A stretch of 42,348 nt of DNA from an uncultured Prevotella sp. (GCA_937889855.1 CALBYK010000289.1:1-42348), one strand, 5' to 3'; counted from the stretch's first letter, positions 1 through 10,915 are shown. The notes: a model not told the origin generated them from the letters alone. A program made the numbers and translations.

Positions 1-588
1 CGCGCCCTCCTCCATGACGATGAGCACGCGGCGGTTGACCATGAGGTCGACGGCAGAGCGCAGGATGTTTATCACCTGAATGGTCTTGTCGACCGTGACG
101 TTGCGCTTCACATGCACGAGCAGTCCGTCCTGCGCCAGCATCGTGTTGAGGGCTGTGACGGCATCCTCGTCGGTGCGTGCGAGCTTGGCGTAGTGCTCTG
201 CTACGAACTCGGGATGCTGCTTGGCATATTCGGCAAGCGACGTGACGACAATGCCCTCTGGCAGATTCTCTTTTGGCTGGAGAGCCTGGCGGAACTGGTC
301 GTTGACGATGAAGTAAAGCGCGGTGCTCAAGTTGGGCACATCGCAACGGAACGCCTTGTAGGGGTCGACGGGCACCTCGATGCGGTTGATGTTAAGACCA
401 TAGTTGGGCTCGAAGAGACGGTCTATGGTAGTGTATTTGTAACGCTCTACCTTGCGCGACGGAAACCCCAGTCGCTCGAAATCGGCGAATGCGGCGTCGC
501 GCACAGCGTTGAGCGCGTCGGCGCTGTGCGCGCATATCTGCTCGCGGCACTTGCGGTAGAGGTCGATGTATTGTTGTTCGCTATTCAT
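1..588 (-). CDS. sufD: SufD, Fe-S cluster assembly scaffold subunit (N-terminal part, cut by window edge)
   Basis: The open frame begins at the ATG at 588 and runs off the left edge, giving 196 residues beginning MNSEQQYIDLYRK. I identify it from operon position directly after sufC and from SufD-like features such as FPSRKVERYKYT near residue 42 and a later segment beginning DKTIQVINI. SufD forms the SufBC2D scaffold complex with SufB and SufC and assists iron and cluster assembly in the cytoplasm. The ATG lies one base after the sufC stop codon, so translation is probably coupled. The C-terminal beta-helix core is outside the window. It carries no separate promoter that I can see. Confidence 0.9.
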   Translation of the reverse strand, partial: MNSEQQYIDLYRKCREQICAHSADALNAVRDAAFADFERLGFPSRKVERYKYTTIDRLFEPNYGLNINRIEVPVDPYKAFRCDVPNLSTALYFIVNDQFRQALQPKENLPEGIVVTSLAEYAKQHPEFVAEHYAKLARTDEDAVTALNTMLAQDGLLVHVKRNVTVDKTIQVINILRSAVDLMVNRRVLIVMEEGA

Positions 589-589
589 A

Positions 590-1345
<756 letters not shown>

Positions 1346-1450
1346 ATTCTTTTCTTTGTTTTTTTTGATTTCTTTTTATTTCAAGTCGGGCGTATGGACC
1401 TTATAGGCCTTGTGCCCAACTTGTATTATACATTAGTCATCTGCGCTCTC

Positions 1451-2269
1451 TCAGTAGGAGTCGAGCACCCGGTTGAGGCTCCGCTTGCGACTCTCCTTCT
1501 TTGTTTCCTTGTGTGGCTCGTCGTTGGGGTCGTAAATGCCGAGCGCCATGTAAATGAGGTCGAACAGGCTGTTGCCGTCCTTCGTGGTGAAGTGGAATGG
1601 AAATGTCGCCTTCATTCCGATCTGGAAATTGTGGCGGTGCATATTGGAGCGCATGGGGTAGGCGGTCTGCTCAGTGCCGTAGGTGGAGCTGATGCGTGTC
1701 TTGCCGTCTATGGCAAGCGGAAATCCGTACTGGAACTCAAGCGCGAGCGACGATAGAATGTAGCAGTCGAAGCCCACGGACGGCGCCACGCTCAGGCGCG
1801 GATAGTCGATAGTGTAGTTGCGCTCGTAGCTCACTCTGTCGCTGCCAGTGAACCCCATCCAGCTCTTCTCTTTTGCCGTGCCCACGTTGGTGTATGTCAT
1901 CAGCGCGGCGTAGGGCTGTATGGCGCAGGCTGTGGACAACGGATAGTAGCGTGCGCCGAGCGCGATGTTGCGCATTGTGGCACTCACGTCGCTGCCGTAC
2001 CACTCAAGCGTCTCGGCGTTGTAGCCGCCTACTATAGAGAAGTGGCGGTTGGAAAGCCAATACTCAAGCATCATGCTCATCTCGGGCGAGCCGAACGATG
2101 CCGCCTTGGCGGATGTGCCTTGCGGCTCGTCGTGGCTTGCCACTGCCGGGCAGGAGATGTTCATGCCGGCTATCACGGACCAACGGCGAGGGGAACCATC
2201 ATCATCATCGGCGTATGAAGGAATAGTCGTGGCAGCGATTGCTGCTGAAAGGATAGCTTTTTTAAACAT
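1451..2269 (-). CDS. Predicted outer-membrane beta-barrel protein lying inside the suf operon
   Basis: The 272-residue product starts with a signal peptide (hydrophobic stretch at residues 3-20, then SYADDDD). The rest consists of alternating aromatic and polar segments such as NIALGARYYPL, LSVAPSVGFDCYI and NFQIGMKATF, typical of small porin-like barrels. It ends in a charged tail rich in Lys, Glu and Arg. I do not recognise a named family and assign no substrate. Its position, 60 bases after sufB and 105 before sufC on the same strand, means it is likely co-transcribed with cytosolic Fe-S assembly genes. That is an odd pairing. It may simply be an insertion into the operon. Confidence 0.75.
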   Translation of the reverse strand: MFKKAILSAAIAATTIPSYADDDDGSPRRWSVIAGMNISCPAVASHDEPQGTSAKAASFGSPEMSMMLEYWLSNRHFSIVGGYNAETLEWYGSDVSATMRNIALGARYYPLSTACAIQPYAALMTYTNVGTAKEKSWMGFTGSDRVSYERNYTIDYPRLSVAPSVGFDCYILSSLALEFQYGFPLAIDGKTRISSTYGTEQTAYPMRSNMHRHNFQIGMKATFPFHFTTKDGNSLFDLIYMALGIYDPNDEPHKETKKESRKRSLNRVLDSY

Positions 2270-2302
2270 TGTGCTTGATTTTTTTGGAGGTTAGGCGATG
2301 TC

Positions 2303-2320
2303 GGGGGCGAGGACGCCCCC
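2303..2320 (-). other. GC hairpin between sufB and the outer-membrane protein gene
   Basis: A perfect 7-bp stem GGGGGCG/CGCCCCC with a four-base loop sits 9 bases after the sufB stop. No T-run follows on the minus strand, so it is not a standard terminator. It could stabilise the sufB mRNA 3' end or partly attenuate expression of the downstream genes. Confidence 0.5.
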
Positions 2321-2328
2321 TCTCCCAG

Positions 2329-3783
<1,455 letters not shown>

Positions 3784-3856
3784 TTCGCTGTATCGTAAAT
3801 AGGGGGTGACAGGCACTTGACGACAAGGCACAATGCCCCCTTAGAGTTTTAGAGTA

Positions 3857-3864
3857 CAAAATTA
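3857..3864 (-). promoter_or_regulatory. Predicted -7 element of the sufB promoter
   Basis: On the minus strand this reads TAATTTTG, matching the Bacteroidetes -7 consensus TAnnTTTG. It lies about 74 bases before the sufB ATG. The expected -33 position 19 bases upstream reads TTCGG, a weak match to TTTG. Confidence 0.55.
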
Positions 3865-3935
3865 CGAAATATGCCGTTATTAACCGAATTATTTGCTTTT
3901 TTTTTGATGTCAAACAAGAGTAGTGCTCCAAACCG

Positions 3936-3971
3936 GAAAAAACAAGGGGCAGCACCCACTGGTGTTGCCCC
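3936..3971 (-). terminator. Rho-independent terminator after the NagB-like/PIG-L gene
   Basis: An 11-bp stem (3946-3956 with 3961-3971, one G-T wobble) with a 4-base loop is followed on the minus strand by TTGTTTTTT. It lies about 60 bases after the stop codon at 4033 and separates this operon from suf. Confidence 0.85.
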
Positions 3972-4032
3972 TCTTCTTTAGGATATACAAATTAACTTAT
4001 CTAAATGGTGTCTCACGACACGTAATCTCATG

Positions 4033-6021
4033 TTACGGATTGTAGCGCACGAATGCCTCCATAGCCTCGTAGCATGCCAGGCCGAGGTTGTGGTACAGCT
4101 CGGCTGTGGCGTGGTTGCGGTCCTCGGCACGCTGCCAGAACAGACGCTCGTCGTTGCCGAGGAACGGCGCGCTCTCCATCTGTGACGAGTGCTTGAGGAT
4201 GCAGTTGCGCTTTCCGCGCAGCTCCTCCGGCGACATAGGCACACACATCTCGATGTTCTCGATTTCCCATTCTGCCCATGCACCGCGATACATCCATATG
4301 CGGCAGTCGTTGAGCCATTCGGCTCCAGCCTCCTTTTCGAGGTCGATGGCGGCGAGCACAGCGTCGGTGCACTTGCGGTGTGTGCCGTGCGGGTCGGCAA
4401 GGTCGCCCGCCACATATATCTGGTGAGGCTTTACCTGCTGAAGCAGCGCGCGCACAATCTCCACGTCCTTCTCGGTCATAGGCAGTTTCTCTATTCTGCC
4501 CGACTCATAGAACGGCAGGTCGAGGAAGTGGACGTGGTCGAGAGGAATGCCGTTGTATGTGCATGCGGTGCGTGCTTCGCCGCGGCGGATGAGTCCCTTG
4601 ATTTTACGCACGTCTGGCGTGTCGATGTCCGACGGCTTCTTTTGTGCGAGGAACGCCTTTATGTCGGCATACATCTTCTTGATGGTCTCGTCCTTGTCGC
4701 CACAGAAAATCTGGTTGAAGCCGTTGATGAAGTGCATGAAGCGTGTTACCTCCTCGTCGCCTACGGCAATGTTGCCCGAAGTCTCGTATGCCACATGCAC
4801 GTTGTGGTGCTGCTGGACGAGGCGGCGTATGGTGCCACCCATTGAAATGACGTCGTCGTCGGGGTGTGGCGAGAACACGATGACGCGCTTCACGGCAGGT
4901 GTGGCGCGTTCCGGTCGGTTGGTGTCGTCGGCGTTAGGCTTGCCGCCTGGCCATCCTGTGATAGTGTGCTGCAGGTCGTTGAATATCTTTATGTTGCAGT
5001 TGTATGCCGAGCCGAAGCGTGCGAGAAGCTCAGAGAGCCCGTTCTCGTTGTAGTCCTTGTTGGTGAGCTTAAGGATAGGCTTGCTTGTGAGCTGGCAGAG
5101 CCACACTACGGCTGCGCGTATAGTCTTGTCGTTCCACTCGCAGTTGGTGACGAGCCACGGGTGCACGATGCGCGTTAGCTTGCTTGCGGCTGCGAGGTCG
5201 ATGAAGAACTTGGCGTCGTTGTGTGTCTGCACGAACGATGCCGGCACCGCGTCGGTGAGCGGCCCCTCGACAATCTTCTGCACTATGTCCGACTTCTCCT
5301 CGCCCCATGCCGTGAGGAACAGCTTGCGTGCCGAGAGCAACGTGTGTATGCCCATGGTTATGGAACAAGGCGGCACCTGCTCCTGTGTGCCGAAACTGTT
5401 GGTCATCTCGTCGCGTGAAGTCTGGTCGATGAGTATGATGCGGCTTGTTGACGACAGTGTGGAGCCTGGCTCGTTGGCGGCGATGTTGCCCATGCGTCCG
5501 ATGCCGAGGAGAGCCATGTCGAGTCCGCCCTCGGCGGCTATGAGCTGCTCATACGCATGGCAGTGGTTGATGACGTCCTCCTGCGAGATGGAGCCGTCGG
5601 GTGTGTGTATGTTTTCCGTCTTTATGTCCACGTGGTTGAGGAAGCGTTCGCGCAACTGTCCGAGCGCGCTGTGCTTGCTGTCCGCGCTAAGCGGAAAATA
5701 CTCGTATGCGTTGAACACGACAACGTTCTCGAAGCTCAGCCCTCCATCGTTGTGACGGCGTATGAGCTCGTCGTAGACAGGCGTGAGAGACAGTCCGGTG
5801 CCGAGTGCAAGCACACATTTCTTTCCGGCCTCCTTGCAGCGCTTTATCTCGGCTTCAACATTGTCGGCTATGACGCTTGCCGCCTCTTCCACCTTGGGGA
5901 ATATGTCGGTGAATATTTTCTCACAGCGTGTGATTTCCGAGCGCTCAACAGCCGTGCGTGGGCGGTAGTACTGCTCCGGAACCTTGTTCAATACGATTTG
6001 TGAACTTAAATTTAGTTTCAT
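4033..6021 (-). CDS. Two-domain protein: NagB-like sugar-phosphate isomerase fold fused to a PIG-L/LmbE deacetylase
   Basis: The 662-residue protein has a glucosamine-6-phosphate deaminase-like domain at about residues 25-320 and a PIG-L/LmbE domain from about 377. The second is marked by SPHPDDD at 384-390, the zinc-binding motif of N-acetyl-sugar deacetylases. This fusion is known in Bacteroidetes. In the NagB half, the segments equivalent to E. coli NMDEY and GNDGHIAFNEP read NAYEY (104-108) and GRMGNIAANEP. Catalytic Asp72, Asp141 and His143 thus become Tyr106, Met177 and Asn179, while the Glu148 equivalent (Glu184) remains. A standard deaminase reaction therefore looks unlikely for this half. 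It is probably co-transcribed with the GH92 mannosidase 39 bases upstream. It may process amino sugars, but the substrate is unknown. Confidence 0.88.
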   Translation of the reverse strand: MKLNLSSQIVLNKVPEQYYRPRTAVERSEITRCEKIFTDIFPKVEEAASVIADNVEAEIKRCKEAGKKCVLALGTGLSLTPVYDELIRRHNDGGLSFENVVVFNAYEYFPLSADSKHSALGQLRERFLNHVDIKTENIHTPDGSISQEDVINHCHAYEQLIAAEGGLDMALLGIGRMGNIAANEPGSTLSSTSRIILIDQTSRDEMTNSFGTQEQVPPCSITMGIHTLLSARKLFLTAWGEEKSDIVQKIVEGPLTDAVPASFVQTHNDAKFFIDLAAASKLTRIVHPWLVTNCEWNDKTIRAAVVWLCQLTSKPILKLTNKDYNENGLSELLARFGSAYNCNIKIFNDLQHTITGWPGGKPNADDTNRPERATPAVKRVIVFSPHPDDDVISMGGTIRRLVQQHHNVHVAYETSGNIAVGDEEVTRFMHFINGFNQIFCGDKDETIKKMYADIKAFLAQKKPSDIDTPDVRKIKGLIRRGEARTACTYNGIPLDHVHFLDLPFYESGRIEKLPMTEKDVEIVRALLQQVKPHQIYVAGDLADPHGTHRKCTDAVLAAIDLEKEAGAEWLNDCRIWMYRGAWAEWEIENIEMCVPMSPEELRGKRNCILKHSSQMESAPFLGNDERLFWQRAEDRNHATAELYHNLGLACYEAMEAFVRYNP

Positions 6022-6060
6022 GATAGTATGTTTTTAGGCTTGTTCTTTTCCTTTTTTTTA

Positions 6061-8238
6061 TTATGGACGGTCGCTCGTCTTTGTAGCCCATTTTGAAGGC
6101 TTCGGCCCCATGGTGAGCTCAAGCGTTCCGCCTCGTGTAATGTCGCTGAACTCAATATACGACTTGCTGTATGGCTTGCCGTTGAGGCGTGCCGACTGCA
6201 CGTATATGTTGCGGTCGCTGTTGTTGAGAGCCACAACCGTGAACTTCTTTCCGCCGCCCACGTCTACCGCCGCCTTCTTGAAGAGGGGCGAGCCGATGAC
6301 ATACCGTCCGCCGACAGGCTCTACCTGGTACAGTCCGAGCGATGAGATTATGTACCATGCCGACATCTGTCCTACGTCCTCGTTGCCGGAGAGTCCGTCA
6401 GGCTCGTTGTGGTACATCTCCGTGAGCATCTTGCGCAGCAGAGGCGCCGCCTTGTCAGGGCGTCCGGCATAGTTGTACATATATATAACGTGGTGGGACG
6501 GCTCGTTGCCGTGCGCGTATTGTCCGGTCATGCCACTCATGTCGGGCGAGGCGTTCTCGCCTGCGTCGCCTTCAGCTATGAACAGCGAATCGAGCTTATG
6601 CATGAACGCCTTGTCGGAGCCGAACAACTTGATGAGCCCGTGCACGTCGTGCGGCACGAGGAAGGTGTATTGCCATGCGTTGCCTTCGGTGTAGTCGTTG
6701 GTGCGGTGCTCGGCGTTGAACGGGTTGAACGGAGTTCGGAACTTGCCGTCGGTGCCAACGGCACGCAGGAATCCTGTCTGCGGGTCGAAATATTTGGCGA
6801 ACGTGCGTGAGCGATTGTAGAAGTAATTGTAGCTGTCGTTGTCGCCGAGCATCTTTGCCACCTTTGCCACTCCGTCGTCGGCGATGCAATATTCGAGCGC
6901 GTTGGCTACAGTTTCGTTTGTAGGTACCTTGTCCCAAGGGATGTAGCCGTACTTCTTGAGGATGTCAAGGCTGCGTATGTCGATCATCTGTGTTGCTTTC
7001 AGGGCGTCAAGAGCCTGCCGCTCAAAGCCTTTGGCAAATCCCTTGAGCGTGAGGTCGGCAAGAACGATGGCTCCTGGGTTGCCAATCATGCAATCGGTCT
7101 CGTTGCCCATGAGATGCCATACGGGCAGGCGTCCCTGCTGCTTGTAGATGTTGAGGAACGTCTGCACGAAGTCGCGCTGCATGTCGGGGAAAAGGAACGA
7201 CATGAGTGGGTGGGCGGCTCGGTAGGTGTCCCACAAGGAGAGGGTGGTGTAGTTGGTGAAGTCGGCACGGTGTACCTTGCCGTCAGCTCCGCGATATTGC
7301 TTGTCGACATCGCAGAACTGCGAGCATGATGTCATGAGGTGGTACATGGCAGTGTAGAAGATTGTGCGGCGTGTGTTGTCGGAGGTTTCGATCTGCACAC
7401 GTGCGAGAGCCTTGTTCCAGTCGGCGTCAACAGCCTTTACTGTCGCGTCGAAGTCCCATCCCGGCATCTCTGCCTGCATGTTGGCCTTTGCCTTGTCGAT
7501 GTCGACAGGCGATAGTGCCACTTTCACGAGCAGCGGTTTCGTGGCGTCGCCGGCTGTGATGAAGGCGCGGTACATGGAGTCGGTGCGCTCCAGTGACACG
7601 GGCTGGGAGAAGTCCATTGAGAAGTAGATGCGGCGGTCCTTTGCCCAGCCTGTAGAACGGCGGTAGCCAGTGAGACGCGTGGGCGACTCTTGTGTTAGTA
7701 GACAGTCGGTAGGAGTGTCCCATCCGAGGCATTGCGCCAGGTCGAGGGCGAGCATTGCCTTTGCCCCGTTCTGGAATGTGTAGCGGTGGAATCCGCAGCG
7801 TGCAGTGGCAGTAAGCTCCACGAGCACGTTGGGGTTGTTGAGCTTCACGGAGTAGTAGCCGGGGTGCATGCGCTCGTCCTCATGGCGGAAAGTGGTTGAC
7901 TTCTGCTTGGTGTCGGTTATCGGCAGCAGGGCGATGTCGCCGAGGCAGCCGATGCCAGTGCCGGAGAGGTGCATGTGCCCGAAGCCTATGAGTTCGTTGT
8001 CGCTATAGTGGTAGCCGGATGTCCAGTCCCAGCCCCTTAGCGGCTCGGTGGGGCCAAGCTGCACGAGCCCGAATGGCGAGTTTGCGCCCATGAATGTGTG
8101 GCCATGGCCGCCGGTTCCGATATACTGGTTGACGTATTGCGTGAGATTTGGCGTTGCCGCCATCACCTTCTGTGACAGTCCACAGAGGAGAATAATGACA
8201 GTTGCAATGATGTTGCGTAATAGATTTTTTGTATTCAT
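6061..8238 (-). CDS. GH92 family exo-alpha-mannosidase, exported
   Basis: The 725-residue product has a signal peptide (residues 1-28, ending QKVMAA). GH92 landmarks follow: GTGGHGHTFMGANSPFGLVQ at 41-60, HLSGTG at 90-95, YTEGNAWQY with the candidate acid Glu near 518, and SGNEDVGQMSAWY near 615-627. GH92 enzymes are calcium-dependent inverting alpha-mannosidases that trim alpha-linked mannose from N-glycans or yeast mannan. The signal peptide shows no lipobox, so a periplasmic location is likely. It leads a two-gene unit with the NagB-like/PIG-L fusion, consistent with salvage of mannose- and GlcNAc-containing glycans. The exact linkage cannot be read from sequence alone. Confidence 0.93.
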   Translation of the reverse strand: MNTKNLLRNIIATVIILLCGLSQKVMAATPNLTQYVNQYIGTGGHGHTFMGANSPFGLVQLGPTEPLRGWDWTSGYHYSDNELIGFGHMHLSGTGIGCLGDIALLPITDTKQKSTTFRHEDERMHPGYYSVKLNNPNVLVELTATARCGFHRYTFQNGAKAMLALDLAQCLGWDTPTDCLLTQESPTRLTGYRRSTGWAKDRRIYFSMDFSQPVSLERTDSMYRAFITAGDATKPLLVKVALSPVDIDKAKANMQAEMPGWDFDATVKAVDADWNKALARVQIETSDNTRRTIFYTAMYHLMTSCSQFCDVDKQYRGADGKVHRADFTNYTTLSLWDTYRAAHPLMSFLFPDMQRDFVQTFLNIYKQQGRLPVWHLMGNETDCMIGNPGAIVLADLTLKGFAKGFERQALDALKATQMIDIRSLDILKKYGYIPWDKVPTNETVANALEYCIADDGVAKVAKMLGDNDSYNYFYNRSRTFAKYFDPQTGFLRAVGTDGKFRTPFNPFNAEHRTNDYTEGNAWQYTFLVPHDVHGLIKLFGSDKAFMHKLDSLFIAEGDAGENASPDMSGMTGQYAHGNEPSHHVIYMYNYAGRPDKAAPLLRKMLTEMYHNEPDGLSGNEDVGQMSAWYIISSLGLYQVEPVGGRYVIGSPLFKKAAVDVGGGKKFTVVALNNSDRNIYVQSARLNGKPYSKSYIEFSDITRGGTLELTMGPKPSKWATKTSDRP

Positions 8239-8258
8239 ATTTAGTATTTAAGCAATTG

Positions 8259-8266
8259 CAAATTTA
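8259..8266 (-). promoter_or_regulatory. Predicted -7 element upstream of the GH92 gene
   Basis: The minus strand reads TAAATTTG, a match to TAnnTTTG, 20 bases before the ATG at 8238. No convincing -33 TTTG is seen at the expected spacing. Confidence 0.4.
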
Positions 8267-8393
8267 CGGTTTTTTGTTTGGCGGTATACATTTAATTCAA
8301 TATTTTTCTCATTAAAAATTATTAATGACATTCAAATAAAACTAAATCGGCAAAAAGGAGGATTTATATGAGTGCCGTAAAAACGCTTTTCTG

Positions 8394-8401
8394 TACTTTT
8401 G
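8394..8401 (+). promoter_or_regulatory. Predicted -7 element for the two-gene PLP-enzyme operon
   Basis: TACTTTTG matches TAnnTTTG and lies 46 bases before the ATG at 8448. There is no good -33 box. Just upstream a CGGCA/TGCCG inverted repeat (about 8348-8377) could be an operator. I see no S-box riboswitch features. Confidence 0.45.
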
Positions 8402-8447
8402 TAGTCAAAAAGGACGTAGTAAATACATAATTATTAATAAAATAACA

Positions 8448-9620
8448 ATGAACAAGCAAACACTCGCCATTGACACCCCATTCCAGAAGCATGACGCTTA
8501 TGGAGCTCTCAGCATGCCGGTTTATCACACTCTTGCCTATGAGTTTGACGACGCGTCGGTAATGGCAGACGCCTTCTGCGGCCGCATCGAGGAACCCGAC
8601 TATTCGCGTGTGATGAATCCTACCGTCACCTTCCTTGAGCAGAAGGTGTGCGCCATAACCGGAGCCGAGCGCGTGACCGCCCTCTCCTCAGGCATGGCAG
8701 CCATAAGCAACACGCTCCTCTCGCTCGTGGAGGCTGGCAAGAACATTGTGTCGTCACGCCATATGTTCGGCAACACCTACTCGCTACTTGTCAACACGCT
8801 GCCGCGTCTCGGCGTTGAGCACCACTTGTGTGACCTCACCGACATCGCTCAGGTGGAGGCTGCCGTTGACGGCAACACTTGCTGCATATTCCTTGAGATA
8901 ATAACCAACCCGCAGCTTGAGGTGGCCGACCTGCGTGAGTTGGCACGCATAGCCCACAAGCACAACATCCCTTTGATAGCCGACACAACGGTCATTCCGT
9001 TCACTGAGTTCTCGGCAAAGGCTCTCGGCGTTGACATCGAGGTAGTGTCGACCACGAAGTATCTTTCAGGCGGCGCCACTTCGCTTGGCGGTATGGTGAT
9101 CGACTACGGTGGATTCCCCGAATTTGCCCGCCGCCTGCACGACGAGATGCTGTTCAACCTTGGCGCTTACATGACTCCTCATGCCGCCTATATGCAGAAC
9201 CTCGGCTTGGAGAACCTGAAGGCACGCTATGCGCTCGAGATAAAGAACACCGTGGAGTTTGCGCGCCGCCTGCGTGAGGTGCCTGGAATAAAGAGCGTTA
9301 ACTATGTAGGCTTGGAGGACAATCCGTATCATAAGCTCGCCTGTGAGCAGTTCGGGGAGACAGCAGGATGCATGTTCACCATCGACCTTGAGTCGAAGGA
9401 GGCGTGCTTCAAGTTCATCAACTCGCTGAAGCTCATCCGCCGCGCCACCAATCTCTTCGACAACCGTACGCTCGCCATACATCCGGCAAGCACCATCTTC
9501 GGCCCGTTCACCGACGAGCAGCGTCGCAAGATGGACGTGCTCGACACCACAATACGCATCTCTGTCGGAATGGAGAGTGTTGACGACCTCGTAGAGGACG
9601 TTAGGCAGGCATTGAAGTAA
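8448..9620 (+). CDS. Cys/Met-metabolism PLP enzyme (O-acetylhomoserine sulfhydrylase / cystathionine gamma-synthase / methionine gamma-lyase group)
   Basis: The 390-residue protein is a fold-type I PLP enzyme. The cofactor lysine is Lys204 in STTKYLSGGAT, Asp179 in IADTT should contact the pyridine nitrogen, and YSRVMNPT at 52-59 is the usual substrate- and phosphate-binding segment near the N-terminus. Members convert O-acetylhomoserine with sulfide or cysteine, or cleave C-S bonds. Sequence alone does not decide which. The next gene, 74 bases downstream on the same strand, encodes a PatB/MalY-type C-S lyase. Together they fit transsulfuration or methionine synthesis in the cytoplasm. Confidence 0.88.
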   Translation: MNKQTLAIDTPFQKHDAYGALSMPVYHTLAYEFDDASVMADAFCGRIEEPDYSRVMNPTVTFLEQKVCAITGAERVTALSSGMAAISNTLLSLVEAGKNIVSSRHMFGNTYSLLVNTLPRLGVEHHLCDLTDIAQVEAAVDGNTCCIFLEIITNPQLEVADLRELARIAHKHNIPLIADTTVIPFTEFSAKALGVDIEVVSTTKYLSGGATSLGGMVIDYGGFPEFARRLHDEMLFNLGAYMTPHAAYMQNLGLENLKARYALEIKNTVEFARRLREVPGIKSVNYVGLEDNPYHKLACEQFGETAGCMFTIDLESKEACFKFINSLKLIRRATNLFDNRTLAIHPASTIFGPFTDEQRRKMDVLDTTIRISVGMESVDDLVEDVRQALK

Positions 9621-9694
9621 TACACGTTAATTGGCGCGTTATGGAGGATGAAGGATTCCCGACATAACTCCCAATATGATTATAAGGAAAAAAT

Positions 9695-10873
9695 ATGGAA
9701 TACGATTTTGATAAGATAATCGACCGACACGGTACAGGAGCACTCGCCCTTGAGGTATTGCAGGAGCGTTACGGTCGTCCGGACCTCACTCCGCTGTGGG
9801 TGGCCGACATGAATTTTGAGACGCCAGAGTTTATAACCGAAGCCTTGCGCCGACGCCTCGGCCACTCGCTCTATGGCTACACTGTCGTGCCTGAAGAATT
9901 CTGGCCCACCATTACAGGGTGGATTCACGACCACCACCAGTGGGACGTGAAGGAGGAGTGGATGCGCTTCATTCCGGGCATAGTGAAGGGAATAGGCTTC
10001 GTTGTGAACGTGTTTTGCAAGAAGGACGAGAAGGTAATCATCCAGCCCCCCGTCTACCATCCATTCCGGCTGACACCGCAGGGAAACAAACGCGAGGTGG
10101 TGATGAATCCATTGCACCGCAACGATGACGGCTCATACTCAATGGACTTCGACAATCTCGCCAAGGTGACAGACGACAAGTGCCGCGTGCTCATTCTCTC
10201 CAACCCACATAACCCCGCAGGCATAGTGTGGGATGTTGACACCTTGCGTCGTCTTGCCCATTTCTGCGCCGAGCGCGGCATCATTGTCATATCCGACGAG
10301 ATTCACTGCGACATGGCGCTGTTCGGAAACAAGCACCATCCGTTTGCCTCGGTTAGTGAGGAAGCTGCCCAGTGCAGCATTACCTTCGGGGCTCCGTCAA
10401 AGACGTTCAACATAGCCGGTATAGTGTCGTCCTACTGCATCGTTCCCACCGAGAAACTGCGTCGTCCGTTCTTCGAGTGGCTCACCGCCAACGAACTTGA
10501 CGAGCCGCACCTCTTCGCTCCCATCGCAACGATAGCAGCGTTTAAGAATGGTGAGGAGTGGCGCCGCCAGATGATTGCCTACATTGAGGGCAATGTCAAG
10601 TTTGTTGAGCAGTGGTTTGCCGGCAACCTCCCGCAGATAAAGCCGTTGCGCCCACAGGCTTCGTTCCTTGTGTGGCTCGACTGCAACGGACTCGGGCTTG
10701 GTCACGACGCTCTGCAGGACCTTTTCATCAATGGCGCGCGTCTCGCGCTCAACGACGGCGAGATGTTTGGCATTGGCGGCAAGGGCTTTATGCGCATGAA
10801 TGTGGCATCGCCGCGCAGTGTGCTTGAGGACGCGCTTGTGCGCCTGAAAAATGCTGTAGACGAGCGACTCTAA
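9695..10873 (+). CDS. PatB/MalY-type PLP C-S lyase (cystathionine beta-lyase-like)
   Basis: The 392-residue protein is an aminotransferase class I/II-fold enzyme. Diagnostic segments are PLWVADMNFETP at 33-44, SNPHNPAGIVW at 169-179, SDEIHCDMAL at 200-209 and the PLP lysine Lys236 in GAPSKTFN. This combination is typical of PatB/MalY C-S lyases, which split cystathionine or cysteine to pyruvate, ammonia and a thiol. It follows the transsulfuration-family gene on the same strand with a 74-base gap, so the pair can supply homocysteine. Start ATG follows an A-rich stretch with no clear Shine-Dalgarno sequence. Confidence 0.9.
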   Translation: MEYDFDKIIDRHGTGALALEVLQERYGRPDLTPLWVADMNFETPEFITEALRRRLGHSLYGYTVVPEEFWPTITGWIHDHHQWDVKEEWMRFIPGIVKGIGFVVNVFCKKDEKVIIQPPVYHPFRLTPQGNKREVVMNPLHRNDDGSYSMDFDNLAKVTDDKCRVLILSNPHNPAGIVWDVDTLRRLAHFCAERGIIVISDEIHCDMALFGNKHHPFASVSEEAAQCSITFGAPSKTFNIAGIVSSYCIVPTEKLRRPFFEWLTANELDEPHLFAPIATIAAFKNGEEWRRQMIAYIEGNVKFVEQWFAGNLPQIKPLRPQASFLVWLDCNGLGLGHDALQDLFINGARLALNDGEMFGIGGKGFMRMNVASPRSVLEDALVRLKNAVDERL

Positions 10874-10882
10874 TACATAAGG

Positions 10883-10915
10883 TTTAATGGCATGGTTGAA
10901 GACCGTGCCATTAAA
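10883..10915 (+). terminator. Stem-loop downstream of the PLP-enzyme operon
   Basis: A 14-bp stem (10883-10896 with 10902-10915, one wobble) has a five-base loop TGAAG, starting 9 bases after the stop. It is followed by AATAT rather than a T-run, so it may be a 3'-end stabiliser or a weak terminator. The remaining bases 10916-11097 show nothing I recognise. Confidence 0.5.

Noticed and set aside
8239..8447. SAM riboswitch upstream of the sulfur amino-acid operon
   Set aside because: The leader is about 40 bases and AT-rich. No S-box helices or terminator are visible.
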